NCBI GenBank assembly: GCA_004294195.1
Contig: REAQ01000291.1
Coordinates: 1-10,034 of the forward strand
DNA: 10,034 bases
Origin: Sphingobacteriales bacterium
GTDB lineage: Bacteria; Bacteroidota; Bacteroidia; Chitinophagales; Chitinophagaceae
Direction of reading: 5' to 3'
This document shows, one piece after another, positions 5,550-10,034 of the stretch; the first letter of the stretch is position 1; each line of letters opens with the position of its first letter. A program made the translations under genes and the position numbers. Under the pieces are notes generated by a model that made no database searches, had not been told where the DNA came from, and saw nothing but the letters and a program-made list of their open reading frames with translations.

Positions 5550-7384
5550 TTGCGTAAACTTGTTTTAAGGGTATATAATTTCTGGTTGATTTTGAAAATG
5601 GCTTCAGGATCAAACTTCATGACTTTACGATCATAGCTCATTAAACCGTTGACCTCTGATTCTACATCAGTTGTTTGCGTGTACACTGCTGCCGACATTC
5701 CTTTGGGGATCAGGGTCTCCAGTTTTGTGATTAGGGATTTATATCTTGTCATCAATTCATCCTTTGTAGTGAAACTCTGGTAGCCCCAATTGCTTTTGTC
5801 TGTCCAGGTATGATTTTCGATGGGCAGTCCGAGTCCGCCAAATTCACCCAGCACCACAGCCCTGTCTTTCCCAAATACTTCCGGACGATGGATCTGCGGA
5901 TCAGGATAATTGTGCAGGTCATGCATGTCGCCTACGGCATGGAAGTTACCCCCACTGGCTGCATTCACCAATCGATAGGGATCGTACGCCTTGGTCCATT
6001 CACTGATCTCCACCGTTTTGAACTGGCCCCAAGCTTCATTGAACGGCACCCACACCACAATGGAAGGGAAGGGCCTCAATGCATCGATCATCGCTTTCAA
6101 TTCTGTTCTGTAAATAGCTTCGGAGGCCGGCGTTCTTGTTTTATCGATGGGCTCCAGTGAAGGATTCGTGATCCATTTGTCTGTACTAAAATTCATGTCC
6201 CCACTCGGCATATCCTGCCAAACAAGCATACCTAGACTGTCACAATATCGATACCACAATGCAGACTCCACTTTTGTGTGCTTGCGGATCATATTGAAGC
6301 CCATCGCTTTTGTTTGAACGATGTCAAACAGTAGGGCTTCTGCAGTAGGTGCAGTGTACAATCCATCAGGCCACCAACCCTGATCCAGCGGCCCGTACTG
6401 AAACAAAAATTTATTGTTCAGCATCACCCACTGGATGCCATCGGCATCTTTTTCCAAGGAGATTTTTCTGAATGCGGTATACGTGCTTACCTGGTCCATC
6501 GCTTTTCCGTTACGCATAACCGTAAGTTCCACGTCATACAATTCCGGACTACCGGGTTCCCATAACCGAAAATTGGCCATGGGGATGATTATTTTTTGTT
6601 CCCCTGAGGAAGTCTGTCTAGTGATCTCTTTTCCCTCTTTTCGAACAACAATTGCCACCTGATCCCCATCTTTTCCATTTGCAATAGCTGGAACCACCGT
6701 CAAAGCTTTTTGATCGATGTCCGTAAGCGTGTATACTGATTGCATGTATGTGCTGCCAACGGTTTCCAGCCATACCGTTTGCCAGATGCCGGTGACCGGT
6801 GTGTACCAGATGCCAGAAGGTTTATTGACTTGCTTTCCCCGCGGTTGCGGACCATCATCTGTTGGGTCCCACACCCGTACCACGAGTTCATTGGCCTTGC
6901 CCTTATTGACCAGGTCCGTGATATCAAAACTAAAGGGATCAAAGCCGCCCTGATGGGAGCCTGCTTTTTTACCATTGATAAATACATCAGCCTGCCAATC
7001 CACTGCACCAAAATGAAGGAGCAATCGCTGTCCTTGTTGTACGGCAGGGGATGCAAAAGATCTCTTATACCATAAGCAGTTGTTTGCGCCTACCATCTTA
7101 CCAACGCCCGACAAAGAAGATTCAACGGCAAATGGCACCAATATTTTGCCGGCGAAATTTTTAGGTTGGACATCATCCACGTATGTGATAGCGTAATCCC
7201 ATAATCCATTCAGATTTTGCCATTGTGCGCGTTTCATCTGCGGCCTCGGATAATCATTGTGTGGAGCAACAGGATCCACTTTCTCTGCCCAAGAGGTTTT
7301 GATATGCGATCCCGCCGGCACCCATGATTGTGCGCAGACAAATTGGCAAAGCAAACTTGCAATGAACAAATGATAGATACGCAT
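5546..7384 (-). CDS. Secreted GH2 glycoside hydrolase (beta-galactosidase-like, substrate unknown)
   Basis: A 612-residue family 2 glycosidase. Residues 1-18 (MRIYHLFIASLLCQFVCA) form a Sec signal peptide, probably cut before QS; there is no clear lipobox, so the enzyme is likely periplasmic. Next come a jelly-roll sugar-binding domain (about 50-210, with WQNLNGLWDYAI, LHFGAVDWQADVFING and GIWYTPVTGIWQTVWLE), an Ig-like sandwich (about 211-308) and a TIM barrel (about 310-600). Both catalytic glutamates are present: the acid/base in WVPFNEAWG (E450) and the nucleophile in VLGEFGG (E514). There is no C-terminal domain of the long LacZ type. GH2 covers beta-galactosidases, beta-glucuronidases, arabinosidases and others, and residues alone do not settle which. 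Sitting 23 bases after the GH127 gene, a role on plant hydroxyproline-linked sugar (arabinogalactan or Hyp-galactose) is an inference. Confidence 0.92.
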   Translation of the reverse strand: MRIYHLFIASLLCQFVCAQSWVPAGSHIKTSWAEKVDPVAPHNDYPRPQMKRAQWQNLNGLWDYAITYVDDVQPKNFAGKILVPFAVESSLSGVGKMVGANNCLWYKRSFASPAVQQGQRLLLHFGAVDWQADVFINGKKAGSHQGGFDPFSFDITDLVNKGKANELVVRVWDPTDDGPQPRGKQVNKPSGIWYTPVTGIWQTVWLETVGSTYMQSVYTLTDIDQKALTVVPAIANGKDGDQVAIVVRKEGKEITRQTSSGEQKIIIPMANFRLWEPGSPELYDVELTVMRNGKAMDQVSTYTAFRKISLEKDADGIQWVMLNNKFLFQYGPLDQGWWPDGLYTAPTAEALLFDIVQTKAMGFNMIRKHTKVESALWYRYCDSLGMLVWQDMPSGDMNFSTDKWITNPSLEPIDKTRTPASEAIYRTELKAMIDALRPFPSIVVWVPFNEAWGQFKTVEISEWTKAYDPYRLVNAASGGNFHAVGDMHDLHNYPDPQIHRPEVFGKDRAVVLGEFGGLGLPIENHTWTDKSNWGYQSFTTKDELMTRYKSLITKLETLIPKGMSAAVYTQTTDVESEVNGLMSYDRKVMKFDPEAIFKINQKLYTLKTSLRK

Positions 7385-7407
7385 GTACGTGCCGTTATAA
7401 AATGAAT

Positions 7408-9357
7408 TTAATCGATCCGGATCTTACGGATGGCCGTGGGCAGCCAAACCTGCATCTCGTTGCTTCCGCGATTACACCAGGTGTAGTAAGGAATGGCCAC
7501 CACTTTCTTTTGTTCCGTTTGCACGGCAAGGCTATTGGCACCTACAGAAACCACAGGCAATGTTGCGGTAAGGGTTATCACTGGTTCATCCAAAACAGTT
7601 GCCTGGGCCGGAACAAAACTGGCCTGTGCGTCCGCAACGATGTTCCATGCTCTTCCGCTATTGTCTGCTCCTTCCACACAATATACCAATGGTCCTCTTT
7701 GAATAGCTATCCTTCCTTCATCGGCATTCACTTCTTTCCTCGCATGGATCTTTCTAACATTCATGGGTAACCGAAGTTCAATTTGGTCACCATCCTGCCA
7801 CTGCCTGTCAATCATCACATATCCCTGCGCCACATTCAGGTCCAGTTTTTTTCCGTTCAGCCATACTTCTGCAGCGGCATCGTCCTGGTCTGCGAATCCG
7901 TATAGTCCGCCGGGCACAGCAATTCCTCTGGCCCAGCCAGGGATACGCACATAAATTTTTGTATTCAGTTTCTTCCCGGGCTTCACCGTCATCTTCACAG
8001 CGCCATCCCAAGGATAGTTGGTTTCCATCTGCATGTTCACCATTTGCTTGCCTACCGGAATACTGGCATTGTTGCCCACAAAAAGATTGACCCAGATGCC
8101 CTGGTCTGAACTTGCATAAACATAATTACCCACAGAAGCTACAAGCCTTGCGATGTTTGCCGGGCAACAGGCTGTACCAAACCACTCTCTTCGGCTATTC
8201 TTGCCCGTTGAGGCCAGTACATTGCCATAAAAGAAACGATCACCACTTAACGATAAACCATCCAATGCGCCATTGTATAAACTTCGTTCCAATACATCGA
8301 TGTATTCTGCATCACCCGTCAGTGCATTCATGCGCTGGTTCCAGAATACCATTCCAACCGAAGCACAGGTTTCACAATAGGCCTGCTCATTAGGGAGATC
8401 ATAATCCACAGAAAATCCTTCATTGCTGCCAGCAGAACCGATGCCTCCTGTGATATACATATTTCTGAATACCACATCTTCCCATACCGTGCGCATGGCG
8501 AGGAGATAACCTTCGTCACCCGTATGTGCTGCCACATCTGCAGCACCGGTATACATGTACATGGCCCTTACGGCATGTCCGGTAATTTCTTTTTGTTCCC
8601 GCACGGGCACCACATCCTGTGCATAGGCGGTGTCTTTCCAGTCGGTCCAGGTATATCCGTACGCAAGTTTTTTACCACGCTCTTCCAGCAGCCAGTGCGC
8701 CAGCTTCAGATATCGGTGATTCTGGGTAACCCTGTATAATTTCACGAGTGCCAGTTCCAACTCTTGGTGCCCGGTCACCCAATGTTTTTTGCCTGGACCA
8801 AAGGTAGAATCAAAATGATCCGCCCATCGGATAGACACATCCAGAAGCTTGCGTTTACCGGTTGCGTCAAAATATGCTACGGCCGCTTCAATCATGTGCC
8901 CGCCGTTGTAGTCCTCGTGCATGCTCATGTCTGTCCACCGCTTGCTCAGTTCATTCAGTGTATAGTACGTGTTGAGATATCCATCGGGTAATTGCGCAGC
9001 GGCTACTTTATCGATCCATTCATCGGCTTTTTTTTCCAGCGCAGGATTGGGACGATTTTTTAAGGAATATGCCATCGCTTCCAGAGCTTTAAACACATCG
9101 GAATCATCATAAAAAATCCCTTCGTGTTTTTCTTTTGAACCGCTGGCCACTTTTTCAAAATTGCGGATCCTCGGAGTCTTCTGTTCTGTCTGGTAGATAC
9201 AAGCATCAAGGGTCTTGGTGGCTACTTTGTCCAGTTTTGGTTTCCAGAACGCGTCATTGATGGTGACATTGGCGAAATTGACCGGCTGCATGTGAAGATG
9301 TTCCTGCGCAGAAACGAACAATGGTAATGCCAGCAAAAAAGGAAGTAGCCTTCTCAT
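7408..9357 (-). CDS. Secreted GH127-type beta-L-arabinofuranosidase (DUF1680 family)
   Basis: A 649-residue glycosidase of the DUF1680 family (GH127, with sister GH146). The start at 9357 gives MRRLLPFLLALPLFVSA, a Sec signal peptide cut before QE; an in-frame start at 9441 would bury this peptide and overlap the epimerase, so it was rejected. An AAGGA lies just before this ATG. The unusual zinc-cysteine site known from Bifidobacterium HypBA1 is complete: the ETC motif (E329, C331) and CCPAN (C397, C398), with C397 matching the cysteine nucleophile. E313 (SNEGF) lies 16 residues before E329, the same spacing as the HypBA1 acid/base Glu322 to Glu338. HypBA1 releases L-arabinose from beta-L-arabinofuranosyl sugars on hydroxyproline of extensin. 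Related enzymes act on arabinan or pectin, so the linkage is not proven. The location is probably the periplasm. Confidence 0.93.
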   Translation of the reverse strand: MRRLLPFLLALPLFVSAQEHLHMQPVNFANVTINDAFWKPKLDKVATKTLDACIYQTEQKTPRIRNFEKVASGSKEKHEGIFYDDSDVFKALEAMAYSLKNRPNPALEKKADEWIDKVAAAQLPDGYLNTYYTLNELSKRWTDMSMHEDYNGGHMIEAAVAYFDATGKRKLLDVSIRWADHFDSTFGPGKKHWVTGHQELELALVKLYRVTQNHRYLKLAHWLLEERGKKLAYGYTWTDWKDTAYAQDVVPVREQKEITGHAVRAMYMYTGAADVAAHTGDEGYLLAMRTVWEDVVFRNMYITGGIGSAGSNEGFSVDYDLPNEQAYCETCASVGMVFWNQRMNALTGDAEYIDVLERSLYNGALDGLSLSGDRFFYGNVLASTGKNSRREWFGTACCPANIARLVASVGNYVYASSDQGIWVNLFVGNNASIPVGKQMVNMQMETNYPWDGAVKMTVKPGKKLNTKIYVRIPGWARGIAVPGGLYGFADQDDAAAEVWLNGKKLDLNVAQGYVMIDRQWQDGDQIELRLPMNVRKIHARKEVNADEGRIAIQRGPLVYCVEGADNSGRAWNIVADAQASFVPAQATVLDEPVITLTATLPVVSVGANSLAVQTEQKKVVAIPYYTWCNRGSNEMQVWLPTAIRKIRID

Positions 9358-9394
9358 AAATCCTTGGTTGATTGGTAGAGGGGAAGGTACTGAA

Positions 9395-10034
9395 TTATAC
9401 GACCTGGAAGCCGTAGGCGTAAGGATCATCTGCAGGATCAATATTGATCAGGTTCTGCCCGTAGATCCTCGCCCAACCTTCAATACTGGGCCTGATGGCT
9501 CCAATACCATTCACAAATGTTTCTTCTTCGATCCTTCCGATAAATTTTGAACCGATGATGCTCTCGTGAATGAATTCATCACCTGTTTTCAACTTGCCTT
9601 TCGCATACCACTGTGCCATCCTCGCACTGGTGCCGGTTCCGCAAGGTGATCTGTCTATGGCCTTGTCGCCATAAAACACCGCATTTCGCGCAGTAGAACT
9701 CGTATCCAGCGGTGTGCCCGTCCAAAGTATATGCGAGCAGCCTTTGATGGTGGGATTCTCCGGATGAACAAACTGGTAACGTTCATTGATATTTTTGCGA
9801 AGTTCCCTGGCCCAGGCAATGAGTTTGTCTGCAGGATAGTTTTCCAGCCCCTGGAAGTTTTTCTGTACATCTACAATGGCATAGAAGTTTCCGCCATAGG
9901 ATACATCCACCACCAGTTCCCCCAATTCAGGACATTCCGCCTTGAGTTCTGTAGCGGCGAGATAAGATGCTACGTTGGTGAGCCGCACCCATTTTACTTT
10001 TCCGGTTTCCTCGCCGTATTTGATCATCACAAGG
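9395..10034 (-). CDS. 4-hydroxyproline 2-epimerase, proline racemase family (5' end outside window)
   Basis: The C-terminal 212 residues or so of a proline racemase-family enzyme; the frame stays open through the right edge, where it reads LVMIKYGEE, so the GTG at 10030 is internal and not a start. About 120 N-terminal residues are missing. The catalytic motif DRSPCGTGTSAR is present, with the Cys codon at 9641-9643. Cysteine here fits racemases and epimerases rather than the threonine-bearing trans-3-hydroxyproline dehydratases. The first catalytic cysteine (the usual MCGHG) lies outside the window. SILWTGTPL-like text (HILWTGTPLDTSS) and the family's normal C-terminus (IEGWARIYG) favour hydroxyproline epimerase over proline racemase. 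It would convert trans-4-hydroxy-L-proline to cis-4-hydroxy-D-proline in the cytoplasm. It is the first visible gene of the minus-strand operon, 37 bases before the GH127 gene; the promoter is outside the window. Confidence 0.88.
   Translation of the reverse strand, partial: LVMIKYGEETGKVKWVRLTNVASYLAATELKAECPELGELVVDVSYGGNFYAIVDVQKNFQGLENYPADKLIAWARELRKNINERYQFVHPENPTIKGCSHILWTGTPLDTSSTARNAVFYGDKAIDRSPCGTGTSARMAQWYAKGKLKTGDEFIHESIIGSKFIGRIEEETFVNGIGAIRPSIEGWARIYGQNLINIDPADDPYAYGFQVV

Noticed and set aside
6700..7075. Open frames on both strands within the GH2 gene
   Set aside because: They are out-of-frame shadows of a gene with intact domains and catalytic residues, and their translations look like no protein family.
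9358..9441. In-frame upstream start giving a 677-residue GH127 protein
   Set aside because: It would place 28 residues before a textbook signal peptide and overlap the end of the epimerase gene. ATG at 9357 directly precedes the signal peptide and has AAGGA just upstream.

Overview
The window looks like chromosome of a member of the Bacteroidota, most probably the Chitinophagaceae. This rests on protein style, moderate GC, few strong Shine-Dalgarno sites, and short tandem repeats between genes. It was judged by eye, without any database search. Seven protein genes are complete and one runs off the right edge. I see no rRNA, tRNA, CRISPR array or insertion sequence.

Left block (about 111-4116, plus strand): scpB (chromosome segregation), then lysA (last step of lysine synthesis), closed by a strong hairpin. 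A DUF4442 hotdog-fold protein follows, coupled by a 4-nt ATGA overlap to a metallo-beta-lactamase/beta-CASP nuclease of the YSH1/Cft2 type. These are housekeeping genes.

Middle (4058-4304): a convergent, gene-free stretch holding a weak terminator, an 11-bp direct repeat and two kinds of heptanucleotide repeat. The same two repeat kinds also occur at the left edge of the block (before scpB) and across the scpB/lysA junction, where they supply the lysA start codons.

Right block (4305-10034, minus strand, read right to left): a tight four-gene operon. It encodes a 4-hydroxyproline 2-epimerase (5' end outside the window), a secreted GH127-type beta-L-arabinofuranosidase, a secreted GH2 glycosidase, and a DadA-like FAD dehydrogenase that fits cis-4-hydroxy-D-proline dehydrogenase. 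Gaps are 37 nt, 23 nt and a 4-nt overlap.

The combination is the main discovery candidate. GH127 enzymes of the HypBA1 type remove beta-L-arabinofuranose from hydroxyproline in plant extensin-like glycoproteins. The two flanking enzymes are the first two steps of hydroxyproline breakdown. The operon therefore appears to join deglycosylation of plant hydroxyproline-rich glycoproteins in the periplasm to catabolism of the freed hydroxyproline in the cytoplasm. The later enzymes (a DapA-family deaminase, 2-oxoglutarate semialdehyde dehydrogenase) and any transporter are not in the window and would be expected to the right.
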